NCBI GenBank assembly: GCA_012862575.1
Contig: BLSF01000047.1
Span: forward strand, 125,853-189,852
DNA length: 64,000 bases
Source of the DNA: Parietichytrium sp. I65-24A
Taxonomy: Eukaryota > Sar > Bigyra > Thraustochytrida > Thraustochytriidae
Direction of reading: 5' to 3'
Position 1 is the first letter of the stretch; the number at the start of each line of letters is the position of its first letter. The notes beneath the pieces were generated by a model, which was not told the origin of the DNA, did no database searches, and saw nothing but the letters and a program-made list of their open reading frames with translations. The translations under genes were made by a program, and so were the position numbers. Shown here in pieces: positions 41,376 through 52,337 of the stretch.

Positions 41376-42491
41376 TCATAGAATGGGGACTCGACTGACC
41401 TCCGAGCTCTCACTTGCTCGATCTTGCTGCATCTTGAGTTGCATCTTGTGCATCTGCTCAAGCTGGCGGCTGGAAGACTTTGGAGTGCTTCTCCTAGAAA
41501 GGCGTTTTAATGCTTGAAGAACCTTTGAAGACGTGCTACTCGAACGATTCGATCTAGTCCGGACGAGAGCTTCCTCCTCCTCTTCACTCATGCTCACCTC
41601 CACAGGGTCGTCATCGAATGGCAATCTAGTCATGCGAGAGCTTAGAGAGCCAGGCTCCCGAATGCTATCTTCATACAGCGCCCCCCTGCTTGCACGCTCC
41701 GAAGCGGATCGAGCAACAAGACTCTTCTTGCGCTCCAGATTGGCAACTCGAATTCCGCCTGTAGAGGCTGGGGCCTTTGCCGACGAGGATCGCTCACTTA
41801 CGACCTGTCTTCTCCGCGGCACAGTTGACGTGGACAGTTTCCTGCTCCACGTCCTCCTCACAGAGCCTCCTGAGGATGAAGATATGCGCTGCGACGACGT
41901 TTTGGAGACATCGAGCTTGTTGATGCACTGCTCGATGTCAGCCTCAAACTTTAACTGCTTTTGAATCTCGGAGAAGGTTACCTCGATCGTCGCTATACGA
42001 GTAGTATACTTGCGCGAGCCGTCCGTGTTGCGCTCCTTGGAGCGCAGAACGTATCTGAGCTGAACGACGGGGCTATCCTTGCGAGTTTTCACGTGAAGGC
42101 GTCGCAAGTCGAAGTAATACACGATCTTCAATGGCGAGCTTTTCCCAAGCCTTTTTCTTCCCATGGTGTTCTTATTGATCTCCACAGAGCCCTGGAATGT
42201 CGGGGAGTCAATGACTCCGTGAAGTGTGGCCTTCGATTTCCGTAGCCGTTTTCTGTCCATGCCAACAAGTAAAAGATCGTTCGCGAGAAACACTTTGCAG
42301 GCTTCAGGTTTCTCATCATCCTCGAATGGAACTACACGCATGTCCGCCTCATATTTGTCACAGAGCCGTCTCCCTGGCTGCACCAGGCTCGAGAGGCATT
42401 CTTCGTCCTTGCCACCTAGCTCCTCGAACGCAGCTTTCAGCGACTTGAGCGAGTCTTCTGCGTCAAACTCATCCACCACTAGCTCTTGCAT
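41376..42491 (-). CDS. PH-like domain protein with Ser/Arg-rich tail
   Basis: 371 aa from ATG 42491 (the open frame extends six codons to a GTG). Residues about 60-190 resemble a pleckstrin-homology fold: ACKVFLANDLLLVGMDRKR is the common beta-strand pair, followed by strands around KIVYYFDLRRLHVK and VQLRYVLRSKE, and an amphipathic helix SEIQKQLKFEADIEQCINKL. The C-terminal half is disordered and rich in Ser, Arg and Lys with short acidic patches (MSEEEEEALVRTR). An RhoGEF-type PH is possible, but no DH domain lies upstream in the same frame. Lipid binding or scaffold function is inference. Its stop is 280 bp from the CHD stop. Confidence 0.62.
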   Translation of the reverse strand: MQELVVDEFDAEDSLKSLKAAFEELGGKDEECLSSLVQPGRRLCDKYEADMRVVPFEDDEKPEACKVFLANDLLLVGMDRKRLRKSKATLHGVIDSPTFQGSVEINKNTMGRKRLGKSSPLKIVYYFDLRRLHVKTRKDSPVVQLRYVLRSKERNTDGSRKYTTRIATIEVTFSEIQKQLKFEADIEQCINKLDVSKTSSQRISSSSGGSVRRTWSRKLSTSTVPRRRQVVSERSSSAKAPASTGGIRVANLERKKSLVARSASERASRGALYEDSIREPGSLSSRMTRLPFDDDPVEVSMSEEEEEALVRTRSNRSSSTSSKVLQALKRLSRRSTPKSSSRQLEQMHKMQLKMQQDRASESSEVSRVPIL

Positions 42492-42675
42492 GGTGCCTTT
42501 TCCCCGCACTTGCTTCGAAAGCAGCCCGGTCCAGCACTCCCCTTTCGGCTTTAGCAGACGTTGGCTGACCGTTCGCCAAGTGGGCAGAGGAGATTGCCGC
42601 GCTCTTCCTCCGGTGTCTCTTGGCCTAGATTCCGTTGCGATATGGTGGCTGGCGCTGTTTGTGCTCGTGCTCGTT

Positions 42676-42721
42676 CCTCTTCCCCTCTTCCCCTCTTCCC
42701 CTCTTCCCCTCTTCCCCTCTT
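42676..42721. repeat. 8-bp tandem repeat (cctcttcc) x5.8
   Basis: Nearly six exact copies, 185 bp upstream of the PH-like gene ATG (minus strand). Confidence 0.9.
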
Positions 42722-45177
42722 GTTACAGGTCTAGCTTGCTAGCTAGAGCCCCGTGTGCGGTGTGGCCTCCTGGTTGCCTGTAGAGATTAGTAGGAGTGGC
42801 AATTGGCCCGTCGCTACCAGAGCTAGCAGTTTGGGACCTTCCTCCCTTTGCTCAGGTCTCTCACGTTTACTTATTCCTCTTCCTCTCAGGCTCTCGAGAC
42901 CTCACCTAGCGCTAGTGCCTGTCCGTCTTAAAGAATCTAGCTAGCCCAGCTACCAGGAGACTAATCCTGCTACTTTCTGTGGGCTAAGTACTTATGACTT
43001 CTTCGTAGTCCTGTGGACGGAAGTGTAATCGAGCGGAGAGCGTTCATGCGCTTTCAACCTGAATCTAAATCTGTTCTGACTGTGAATTAGTATTCTGAAT
43101 TTCTGACTTCTGACTTCCGATTTCTGGATGTCCTGAACCGTGCTTATCTACTGCGTCCCCCATTCACAGCTCTCGAGAGAAAGCCTCGCAGTCAGTTCTG
43201 TTTTCTGTTTATGCACTCTGAATTCTGCAGACATAATCGATCAACACCAGCACATGCCAGCACCATCTGCGTGCAGCATTTTTCTCTCGCAGCGGTTTTG
43301 ATGGCGCTCTTTGTATGACCTCGTTGGCTTCTCTGGCCAACGCCTTCCTCACTATACGAGTCTTAGTGTTTCCTCCAATAGTGGACTACGGGAAGACGGG
43401 CCGGGTCACAATCGCTAGCAGTCGCCATAGCCACGAGATCGCACACCTTTCTAGGGATTTGTAGGGATGCACGATGATCACTTTCCCCCTTTCAAAAGTG
43501 TTTCGCTATGTAGGCAGAACAGCTGCTGGACAGTAAGTCTCGAGTGGTGCGCACCCCTGACTCACAGCATCTCAACACAAAGACAACAAGACTCGCTCAA
43601 CTCGCTCACACTCCGGGCTGTGCGAGTCGTATGCCCTAGATACCGATTTGTAGTAACCCGGGCCTCCATCCCTGTTGCCAATTTCTCTCCAAAATAAGCA
43701 GGGCGACACGACCCGCTTTCCATCGCTCCCCCCTCCCTCCCTCCCTCCCTCACCCCTCGTTCTGCTGGTGTCCTTCGGCCTTTGGAGTCTTTGGCTTTGG
43801 GAGTGCCCTGCTGACTTCTGGTGAAAGAAATCTGAAGAAGGATGACATTCGATCGAAATAGTACGTAGTGGCAACAACAAAACACACCCCACACTCCGCA
43901 TCCAGCGAATTGAAAACTAACCGGATCAGTGAATTTGAATCTGAATTCTGAAAACGCAGTGAACTGGCACATCGCCACATCTGTCGCCTGGTCGCCGAGC
44001 TTGAAGCCTCTCGCTTTCATCACCAAGGAAAAAAGCATTGCCTCGAGCCGAGGTTCACGCCTTGCCCATCTTTACCTGGGTCGAGACAAACAAATTTGTG
44101 CAATCAAAGTGTGCCAGCTGTGATGATTCGATGAACGTCTCGGACTATTCCCTGCCCATTCGATGCGCACACTAGCGTCAATGAACATGAGTAGACAAAA
44201 GTGCGGGCCTTGAAAGCCTTGAGCGAGCGCAACAACTTCTGGCCGGAGTGGTGAGAACTTTGGCCAAGCACAGCTCACTTGGGGACACATGTGAAACAAC
44301 AGACCCAGCTTGCACTTTCGGAGCCTCGAAATGGGCGCAAGCCTTTGCGTGCTTGGCAGTGTTCATCCATTCATGTCCATTTAAGCTTACACCAAGATTT
44401 TTGCATGGAGGGAAGATCGTGGCCAACAAGCTCCACGCACGAGCAGCACCCAGTCAATTTTCATTGTGCACGTAGTGCACGTGTGCCAGTACTAGTACCT
44501 CACTCAGCACGTGCTGAAGAACATTCCGAAGTCATTTAATTTGTAAGAAGGAAAAAAGCATATAAAGCTACACAACAATTAATGTATAGATCACATTTTA
44601 TTTTTCTTGCTCCTATTAGGATTTGTTGTACTTAAAAAAATAAAAAGAGCACTGTTGTTGCAAGGTGTGGTCGAAATATCTGGCTACGAAGAGGCAACAG
44701 ATATATGGTAATTGAAATTAGTAGGCGATGATGCGCACGCCACATTATATCCTAGTTAAAGCGATAGATGCGTGGTTGGCGATGTTCATCTCCTACAAAG
44801 GCTTTATGAATGAGGCTAGGATAACGTCCTTGGGAGGTTACTGACACACCACTAAGTTAACGAAACATGTGTTGGTTATTATTGGGTGGATTACGATAGG
44901 TGTTATCGTATCGTAAACGGTGAATACGGTGAATGGTAAATGGGAAAGGGAAAAGATGTCCAACTCCATCCGACTTGTAGCTCATTCTATCGCACCCACT
45001 ATCACACCTTCGCCGTCTACTGCACCTCTCTATTCAGAAGCGTAGCACCCGAGCTCGCACTCTCCACACTAAGCATCTCTCAACAGTGCAAACAGCGCAA
45101 TGTCTATCGGCGCCATAGACATCCATAGACTCCATAGACAGTTCGCTTCATGGCCCGTGGCATCGTGGCATCAGTGG

Positions 45178-45213
45178 CATCCCGCTCATCCTGTTCATCC
45201 CGTTCATCCCGTG
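45178..45213. repeat. 9-bp tandem repeat (catcccgtt) x4
   Basis: Four units, two with single-base changes, about 290 bp upstream of the small membrane protein ATG. Confidence 0.8.
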
Positions 45214-45315
45214 GCCAACAAACTCAGAAGGAGCAAACTGCCAGGACGCAAGGACCGCCGACGGAGCAGAGACACTTGTCGCGCAACCTGCCTTACTCGC
45301 TCCGATCCCACGTCC

Positions 45316-45357
45316 TGCGTGTTGCGTGTTCCGTGTTGCGTGTTGCGAGTTGCGTGC
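45316..45357. repeat. 7-bp tandem repeat (tgcgtgt) x6
   Basis: Six units with isolated substitutions, about 146 bp upstream of the ATG at 45503. Confidence 0.85.
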
Positions 45358-45502
45358 TGTGGCCTCTGGCTTGTGCTCGCCACACCCTACTACACTCTCC
45401 GGCGTACTCTCCTCCGCCCGTGGCATTCAACCTCGCGTTTCACCCTCCGTGCGGTCTCACTCGGGTGCCCGCAGTGCTTCAGTCTGGTTTCGCTCAGCGA
45501 GG

Positions 45503-45745
45503 ATGTGCCCGCTCCGTTACATAGTTTTTGCGGTCTCCGCTCTTGTCGCACTCATTGTTTTGGTTTGGGGCCGCTCTGATGCGGAGAGCGAGGCCGAGAA
45601 AGCTCTGAAGGCTGAGCTCAAGGCCTCCGAGGGGAAGGACGAAGAAGTTTGCGAGGAGAAGACTAGCGTGGTTGACTTTTTTACCGGAAAGTACCTTTAC
45701 AGAAAGTGGAACGCTTACCGACGTCTTTCTGCGGCTTCGGCTTGA
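45503..45745 (+). CDS. Small single-pass membrane protein, hypothetical
   Basis: 80 aa from ATG 45503. Residues 3-23 (PLRYIVFAVSALVALIVLVWG) form one clear hydrophobic helix. A charged region rich in Glu/Lys follows (SEAEKALKAELKASEG), then a C-terminal amphipathic end (VVDFFTGKYLYRKWNAY). The strong sidedness and codon bias resembling neighbours suggest a real small membrane-anchored protein, possibly an ER or mitochondrial subunit. No family is recognised. The open frame continues upstream but with arginine/serine-rich, low-complexity sequence that overlaps the tandem repeat, so the later ATG was chosen. A downstream coding exon cannot be excluded. Confidence 0.45.
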   Translation: MCPLRYIVFAVSALVALIVLVWGRSDAESEAEKALKAELKASEGKDEEVCEEKTSVVDFFTGKYLYRKWNAYRRLSAASA

Positions 45746-46886
45746 TCGAACAAACCTGCCGCCTCAATTTGACTTGTTTACGTATCATAGTTGTTGCCAA
45801 TATTATTCCCGCTCTCTCCGTGGGCAGAGCGATTAAACGAAGTTTCTACATCTCCTGTTCATTCTCTTCTCTCTCTCTCGCCTACTCACCTGATTGAGCG
45901 AATTGAGCGAGCTGTTCCATTTTTTGTGGCGACATTGATTGTTTCCGTTCCGCAACAACGCAAGGTCTTTCTCAACTCACAACTTTTGTCCCGATTAGCG
46001 ATCGGCAGACTATTCGAGAACGAGAGGGATGGCTGGTGTTGCAAATTAAAATTGAAAGTGCATAAGGAATTCGGCGTTTAGCTCCCCCAATCGTTTCTTA
46101 CTTCAACTTCTCCTGACCAAGAAAGAGGACGAGTTTTCCAAGCCAGAGAGCAACTGGGAAGACTGAACCGCTAGACCAGTCCCGAACGCGACGAAACTCC
46201 TTGGCTTCCCAAGTGCAGCTTTTCAAACAAACTCGTAACAATTCCAGGTGAATCTGCGCTTGGCACCTATCATTTCAATCGAGATAAACGTGAACGAAAA
46301 TTACAATGCACTATCAGAGTGCATGCGTATGTGAAAGAGCTGTGAATCTTTCGCCTTTTTCAAGTCGATGCGGAACGAATAACACATTCCGATTCTGCTT
46401 TTATTTTCTGTCGAAATCTTGTTCGGTATTGCTCAGCTGGATTTCAATTGTATTCTTGAGCGCAGAAATCACCTTGCAAGTGCTCACTATTGCATTGCAC
46501 CAAAACTGCAGAAACATCGCAAGAACGCGAGAAAACTTAAACTTGTCTCACGTGACTTGTCTTCGACTATTTTTCTGCAGTGCTTAAGTGATCGTGGCCT
46601 CGGAGTTGCAATCAAAATTTAGGTTCGCACTGAGAGACGGCCGACGGAAAAGTGTAACAAGAAAGAATTTGCTCTGCTGGATAGTCAATCGAATGTATAA
46701 GCCTGTTTCAACCTAATTTCCAAACATTCTCACAAAAGAATGGCGCTGATCAGACGCTTGGTTTGCCTGAGGTATGGCCATGCCATGCGAGCCAAAGGAT
46801 TAGTGCCTCGCATCATTCTGGTACTTCGGGGTCCGAGTCGGAAACGCAACCACAAAAGCGGAACCGAGCGCGATGTGCTGTGCTGA

Positions 46887-47021
46887 AGTGTCGTGTATAC
46901 GCTTGAGTGTCGTGTACTAGTACCGCTGAAGTGTCGTTTTCAGGGCTTCCGTTCAGTGTCGTTGACACTTGACACTGTGGCACTCAGTCGCTCAAACGGC
47001 TGTGGCACTGGCACTGTGTCG
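46887..47021. repeat. Dispersed AGTGTCG / TGGCACTG word cluster
   Basis: At least five AGTGTCG-type words and three TGGCACT-type words in 135 bp, irregularly spaced and including the inverted form gttgacacttgacactg. Confidence 0.6.
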
Positions 47022-48029
47022 CAACTTGACAACTTTGTCAAAAGCCATTCAAGTTCAACTTGGTCTCCACTACTGGCTAAGAGCTTGAGTGCCACGGCCA
47101 TCGACTCGGTTCGCGATGGTTCGCGGCGACTTTCGCATTAACGCACAGACTAAAGCAGTCTATGCCGTGAATCTTTTGGCAGTCTAAATCTGTAAATCTG
47201 CAAATCTGAGAGCTCTGAAAACTTGAATTTCTTCTGCGAACGGCCTGAACCCTCAAACTACTCAATTCCGCTGACACTTGTTCGAAATTCGAAACAATCA
47301 TACCGCTGAATTTTTTATGCTCTTCGAGGAGATAGGAAAGAGAGTACCACGTGCCGACCAACTCTAGCTAATGGAGTGCTACGTGCTCACGCCTGTATGT
47401 CCTTGAAGTAGGAGCAAAGTGCTACTGCTGTTACCAATTCTCAGTACACAATTCCTCGCTCCTCCTATTGACCTAGGATGCACCGTAATCATTGTAGGAA
47501 ATCATAGGAGGAGAACGTTTTAGCCAATTGCCAAGGACGTTCAGGTCGACAGATTAGTTTAGTACCTGGTAGCGGTATTGCATGATTAATAAGACACTCT
47601 ATGTATACCTTTGTTCCCGCCCAGTGCCCAGTGCGGAATCATGATGAAACTTGGCACGCTGGATAATCATCAACTACTGCTAAATAGCACTACTACTGTG
47701 GGAGCGTGATTCACCATGTCGAAGCGTGTGGAAAATCCTATGTGCCCATTACCAGCCAACACCAGAGGAGGAGGAGGAGGAGGGATAGTGGAGGCACCTA
47801 GTGGCAACACTGATGCGGTCTGAAAGAGCACATAGAACACAGGTAGAGAGGCGTAGAGAGCAACCAAAGTCTCCGAGGACAATCACGATCAGTCAACAAA
47901 CACAGTCAACTATAGTCAACTCACTCAGAGTCGCAAGTCAGCACATCAGAGTTGAGGACTTCAGAATACAGAACTCATAGAACTCACAGGACTCAGAACT
48001 CGTCGAGCAAAGTGCAGACAGCGGGTCTC

Positions 48030-48057
48030 AGGTCACAGGCCACAGGTCACAGGTCGC
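48030..48057. repeat. 7-bp tandem repeat (aggtcac) x4
   Basis: Four units, two with one or more substitutions, 300 bp upstream of the OTU gene ATG. Confidence 0.8.
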
Positions 48058-48356
48058 AGAGCAAGCACAGTCCCAACGTCGTACGCAGCTGCACACGCTC
48101 CAGTCGTGCTTTGACGCGGACTCACTTTTCCCTTTCTGTAACCCACCGCGGCTCGGCCTTTCCTTCTCGTTGCGCGCGTTGGTGTGCGCTGTGTCGAAGA
48201 CTTGGCGGACGGGCCTTCCGCTGCTGTGTTTGCTCTTTCTTCTCTTGCGGCGAACTGCTGGAGCGTGGCTCGCGGCTGGACTACGCTGGCCCGAGTGCGT
48301 ACACGTTTGCATTTGACTCTGTCGCGTGTCGTTGACACTGCGGAACCGCCGCGGCC

Positions 48357-50137
48357 ATGGGGAACAAGCAAAGCCAGAACCACAAAAGAGCGTCTCTGCA
48401 CTTCAGAATAGCGCGCGGAGAGCTTGTAGACGTTCTGAGGCAAGGGAAATGGCATGGCGGAAAGATTTCAAACGTCGACTCTAAAGGCATGGTGACTGTC
48501 ACGTTTCAAATGTATAATAAAAAGAAAGAGGTGCACGTGCAGAAGAGTGAATACCCGAAAAAGCTAGCACCGTATGGAAGCAGAGCTACGCCTGAAGACT
48601 CTTCTCGAGATAGCGTTTCAAGAAACCGAGGACAGATTCCTCAGGCTACGAAGGCAAGGGCGAGCCTTCGTCCAAAAAAACAGGCCGAGTCTCCAGCAGA
48701 CGAAGCTGAAGGCAACTCCGATGAAGATCCTGCTTCGAGAGGCTCAGGAAGCTCCGGTAGCGAAGCGCAAGATAAAATGTCCGCACTTCCGGTCGCTCTA
48801 GAAATGGATGAGTCATCAGTTGACTACGTTGACGTGCTCGACGTGTCGCAAGAACTTGTACCGTTTGATCCTTTTCAGCAGGTATACGTGGCGGATGACC
48901 AACTTCCTCCTCCGCCGCAGCGGGGCTGGATGTGGCGTCCGGCGTTGGTCGAAAGTACGAAAGGAAACAACGCTAAAATTCGGTACGTCGACATTGATAC
49001 GATACCTGCCGGCTATCCGGATACTACCTCTGTGGATTTGAGGGATGAAGCGCGGGTCGCGCCATATCAAACGAAATCTGCTGTTGGTGTACGGCACCAT
49101 CAGTATGAAATCGGGGACCCTATTGACGTGGAAGATCATTTCAGGAAAAAGGGGTCTTTCGAAATCGGCCGCAAGTGGCGTAAATGCCAAGTTGTTGCAA
49201 CTACACCTTACTACATCAGGGTCACTTTTGTGGGGTGGTCGAGAGCATTCGACGAATGGTTTCACGTAATGCAGCAAGCAGACCGGCTGGCGGACTTTGG
49301 AACGAAGACGGAGTCGGCTCTCCTCGAGAAAGAGCGGCGAGAGGAGACATTTCTTAAGTGTTTGCAAAAACACAAAAAGCTAACTGTTGTTGCAACCGAG
49401 CCCGATGGTAATTGCCTGTTCCGCGCCGTTGCTCACCAAGTCTACGGAGACGCAGACAAACACGATATCGTTCGGTCTGACTGTAAGTTGACTATATTTT
49501 ATGTGCTGGTGAACACACCCAAGTTATGGTGTCTGACGATGTGATCCTCTTTCTTCAGGTATGGACTATATGGAAAAAAATCGCGACAGGTTTGAGGTGC
49601 TTTTGGAAAGTGGCCAATTCGACGCTTATATTGAGAACAAGAGGAAGCTGCGCGTTTGGGGAGATGATGCCGAAGTACGGGCGATGGAAGAGCTTTACGG
49701 TGAGTGAAGAATTTGCATAACACGGTATAATATCGAAATCACTGACTTACTTTCTGCCGCGCAAACCAGACCGTCCCGTGCAAATTTATGCTGTCGTGGG
49801 GGATGGATCGAACACGGAGCCTTTGAAGATCCATTTCGAAGGAGATCTTCCGAAGGATTCCGCTATGGGCCCATACGTCCCAATCCGTTTATCATTTCAC
49901 GGCGAGAACCACTACAATTCTGTGATTCCATTTTGTACCAAGGCAACTAAAGACGAACACGGTAAACGAGTTGAAACAGACGTTTCAAAAGAAGTCTATT
50001 CTCCCCCGGAACTCCGTCTTAAGGGCGTAATTCGCAAATTCCGGAAAGTTCGTGTTCGATCTCGTAAGAGCGCCTCTGGTTTCCGTCTCGACACACATGA
50101 CTTGCACGCCGATGAAGAGGGGAAAAGCGCGTGCTAG
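48357..50137 (+). CDS. OTU-domain deubiquitinase-like protein with three N-terminal Tudor-like barrels (3 exons)
   Basis: Exons 48357-49482, 49559-49699 and 49770-50137 (introns 76 and 70 nt, GTAAGT/GTGAGT donors) give 544 aa. The OTU cysteine motif PDGNCLFRAVAHQVYG lies near residue 350. Splicing rebuilds the conserved VRSDCMDYMEKNRDRFE and MEELYDRPVQIY. The catalytic histidine is in ENHYNSV (about 469). OTU enzymes cleave ubiquitin chains; OTUD5/Otu2-like members are closest by eye. Upstream are three small beta-barrel candidates: residues about 20-75 (LVDVLRQGKWHGGKISNVD), about 180-245 (WMWRPALVESTKGNNAKIRYVD) and about 255-320 (RKWRKCQVVATTPYYIRVTF), each resembling Tudor/Agenet or chromo-barrel folds. 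The N-terminus MGNKQS fits an N-myristoylation consensus. Catalytic Cys and His are intact; the barrel calls are inference. Confidence 0.88.
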
Positions 50138-50972
50138 CTGCTGTCGATCACGAGTATATAACGAGCTACATTAGTTGCATTTTGTTCTTCACAACCCCAC
50201 AATTAGCCTTCAGGTAATGGTCCAGTGTCACACTAACAGTAAATCAATTCGCGTTACTTTCTCTTCTCTTTCGATTTCGAAGAATCTGGACTTCATCCTC
50301 CTTCGTGCTCATGTGTATGGTTGGCCAGTGGAAACTACGCGTCGCCACTTTTCTTTTCAGAACATCAAAATGGGTCATTGCTGGCTTGTTTGTTTTGTTT
50401 CTCTGGTGGATTCCTGTCAATTTGAAGTGTGGTACCTGAGTGTACCGGTACACTCTGTGGGTGTGAGTGGTACTACATGGTACGAGTACCAGAACTCACT
50501 GTCAAAACTATACCGGACTGGTACTCGAGTACTCGGTACTCACAGTAGCTAAACAAGCCAAGTCAGGCACCCAGGCATCAAATCGGGTGCTGACTGTGAG
50601 TACCGGTACCGGTACTACCAAGTCTAGCTCTAGCTACTAGAGTCTCTGGCCAGGGAGACAATCCATGGCTGGCAAGCCTTCCATGACTCCCATGCGCCCA
50701 AGTGACCAAAGTGTGCAGGAGTGGCAGGCACATTTCGACACGTTGAGTTCGCGTCACTGTGGCAAAGCGTCATAGGTCATAGCGCCACACAGGCCCGGTG
50801 CGACACACCTCTCTTCGAGCACAAGCACAGGGACGAAAATAGGGCCACAGACGGCCACAGAAGTTGCGGCAGCTAAAGTCCCTCAAGCTGGGACACGTCG
50901 CTGCGAAGCGCAACCCGGCAAAGGTGAGCAGACCAGGCTCAGGCTTCGTGTTGTGGAGCCATTTGAGGCGAA
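50138..50972. other. Spacer between OTU and FANCE-like genes
   Basis: No gene. 50440-50640 is dense in GTAC palindromes (gtaccggtac, agtactcggtactc) and CTAG words (tctagctactagag). Confidence 0.5.
50440..50640. repeat. GTAC/CTAG palindrome-rich island
   Basis: More than a dozen GTAC tetramers in 200 bp, many within larger palindromes such as ggtaccggtac and gtactcgagtac, followed by CTAG words. It is the densest of several such islands in the window. Confidence 0.7.
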
Positions 50973-52337
50973 ATGCAAGGAGCGGACCCGACCTATGGAG
51001 ACCTTCTCGGTGCAGAGTCCACGGCTCGGGACAGGGTGGTGCTTCTAGAAAATATTATACTCAAGTCGAATGAACAGTCGCATGCCGTTCTATCGCAGAT
51101 GCTCAGTGATCAAAATCTCGAGAAATATCGCAACGAGCCCTGGACAGCTGCATTGCTGAGAGTTGCCCGCGCAAACGCAGAAGAAAAGCATGGTATCAGC
51201 TTGGGGCTAGAGCACTACGAGCCTTACTCGAAAAATTTTGCAAACTCTCTTCGGAGGCGACAGGTTGAGAAGCACGTTTCGGGCAAAAGGCCGTCGCTTG
51301 ATCCACCCGAGTCTACTGAATGCAAGCGCATAAGGTCTGACTGTACAGACATGCTCAACAGCCCTGCGTCAACACCAATCAGCGTTGACCGTGCTGAAAG
51401 GCAACTGGGATCGAGCGAGGAAGACAAGATGAAACGTCCAGGCGACCCAAAGGTACTACAAGCCCTTGAACTATCGAAAATAGCACCATGGAAAGGTCCC
51501 AATGAAGATCGCGCCAGACTTCTCGTAGCTCAGTGTCTTTGCGAGGCAGATGGCGAGGTTCTTCGGTCGGTGCTCAAAGCTCTTGACCTTTGCGGTCGAG
51601 AAGAGCAGTCTTTAGACAACGATGACCTGATCGGTCGAGTTCTCGGCAGTCTGCTTGGCGACCCCTCTACACATACAGAAAATTGCGTGGTGGTGGCCGA
51701 GGTCGTTCTCCTTCCCCGACTCAAAATGCTGAATCACGCACCAGCGCGAGGTCTTCTTTCGATGTACAAGGAGCTATGCGGGCGTTACGATCAAATCTTC
51801 AGAAATGCACTCTGCGTACCATACCTGGAGTGGGCCATGCTTGAGCAATGTGATGATCAAGAGGCAAGCAGCTCAATCAATATTTTTCAGTGCAATGTGC
51901 TAAAAGAAGCAATCCAGCACGGAAAATCGAATTGCCCGGCCATTTCTGCCCAATTGCTCGAAACCCTCATGGGTTCCAGTGACGAGCCACAGTTCAGGTT
52001 TTCTGGACGGTTGGTGCCGATTTTCCAGGCATTGGTGAACGACAGGCCAATTCTAGTTCAAGCCACTGTGACAAAATTCTTAAACATGCTTCTCATCTAC
52101 GCACAGCAACTTCACCTTGACTCGCTCTCACAATCGCAGGAAGATGCGAAAGATGTTCGGCAAAATGCTGGAGAAGAGCGCAACAAGCTCGCGATGTTGT
52201 ACTTGGCAATTCTCAGCAAACTCACACTTTCTAAATACCACCTTACGCTAATTTCGAATGCTTTGCATGGACTGCAAGCTCGAATGACCCAAAGGGCCCT
52301 GTCCAAATTGCGCACTTTGGAGAAGACCGCCACCTAA
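50973..52337 (+). CDS. FANCE-like helical-repeat protein (Fanconi anemia core complex subunit E candidate)
   Basis: 454 aa, single exon, ATG 50973. The N-terminal 70 residues are helical, followed by a polar linker with a basic KRIR patch. From about residue 165 to the end the protein is a regular array of short helices. Two stretches align by eye with the human FANCE C-terminal domain: LLPRLKMLNHAPARGLLSMY with its LGRILSLTSSASRLLTTAL, and LYLAILSKLTLSKYHLTLIS with its [20 protein letters not shown]. In animals and plants FANCE links FANCC and FANCD2 in interstrand-crosslink repair in the nucleus. Length is near the family norm (about 530). The match is weak in identity and mainly in helix pattern, so a different HEAT-type protein remains possible. 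Confidence 0.55.
   Translation: MQGADPTYGDLLGAESTARDRVVLLENIILKSNEQSHAVLSQMLSDQNLEKYRNEPWTAALLRVARANAEEKHGISLGLEHYEPYSKNFANSLRRRQVEKHVSGKRPSLDPPESTECKRIRSDCTDMLNSPASTPISVDRAERQLGSSEEDKMKRPGDPKVLQALELSKIAPWKGPNEDRARLLVAQCLCEADGEVLRSVLKALDLCGREEQSLDNDDLIGRVLGSLLGDPSTHTENCVVVAEVVLLPRLKMLNHAPARGLLSMYKELCGRYDQIFRNALCVPYLEWAMLEQCDDQEASSSINIFQCNVLKEAIQHGKSNCPAISAQLLETLMGSSDEPQFRFSGRLVPIFQALVNDRPILVQATVTKFLNMLLIYAQQLHLDSLSQSQEDAKDVRQNAGEERNKLAMLYLAILSKLTLSKYHLTLISNALHGLQARMTQRALSKLRTLEKTAT

Larger units (their letters stand above)
42492..45502. other. Head-to-head spacer, PH-like gene / small membrane protein
   Basis: 3 kb with no supported gene. Contents: the 8-bp repeat at 42676-42721, CTAG-rich words near 42729-42745 and 42935-42950, ttctgaatttctgac words (43075-43130), a (ccct)n run near 43731-43750, an A/T-rich block 44530-44660, and repeats at 45178-45213 and 45316-45357. 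Frames such as 43562-44038 (minus) show no family feature. Confidence 0.5.
45746..48356. other. Spacer upstream of the OTU gene
   Basis: 2.6 kb, no gene supported. It contains a cluster of AGTGTCG words (46887-47021), a (gag)n run near 47766, gaactca words (47972-48002) and the repeat at 48030-48057. Frames at 46306-46587 and 47077-47361 show no family feature. Confidence 0.5.

Noticed and set aside
43562-44038. 158-codon minus-strand frame
   Set aside because: No domain, includes a simple CCCT repeat, and lacks a partner exon.
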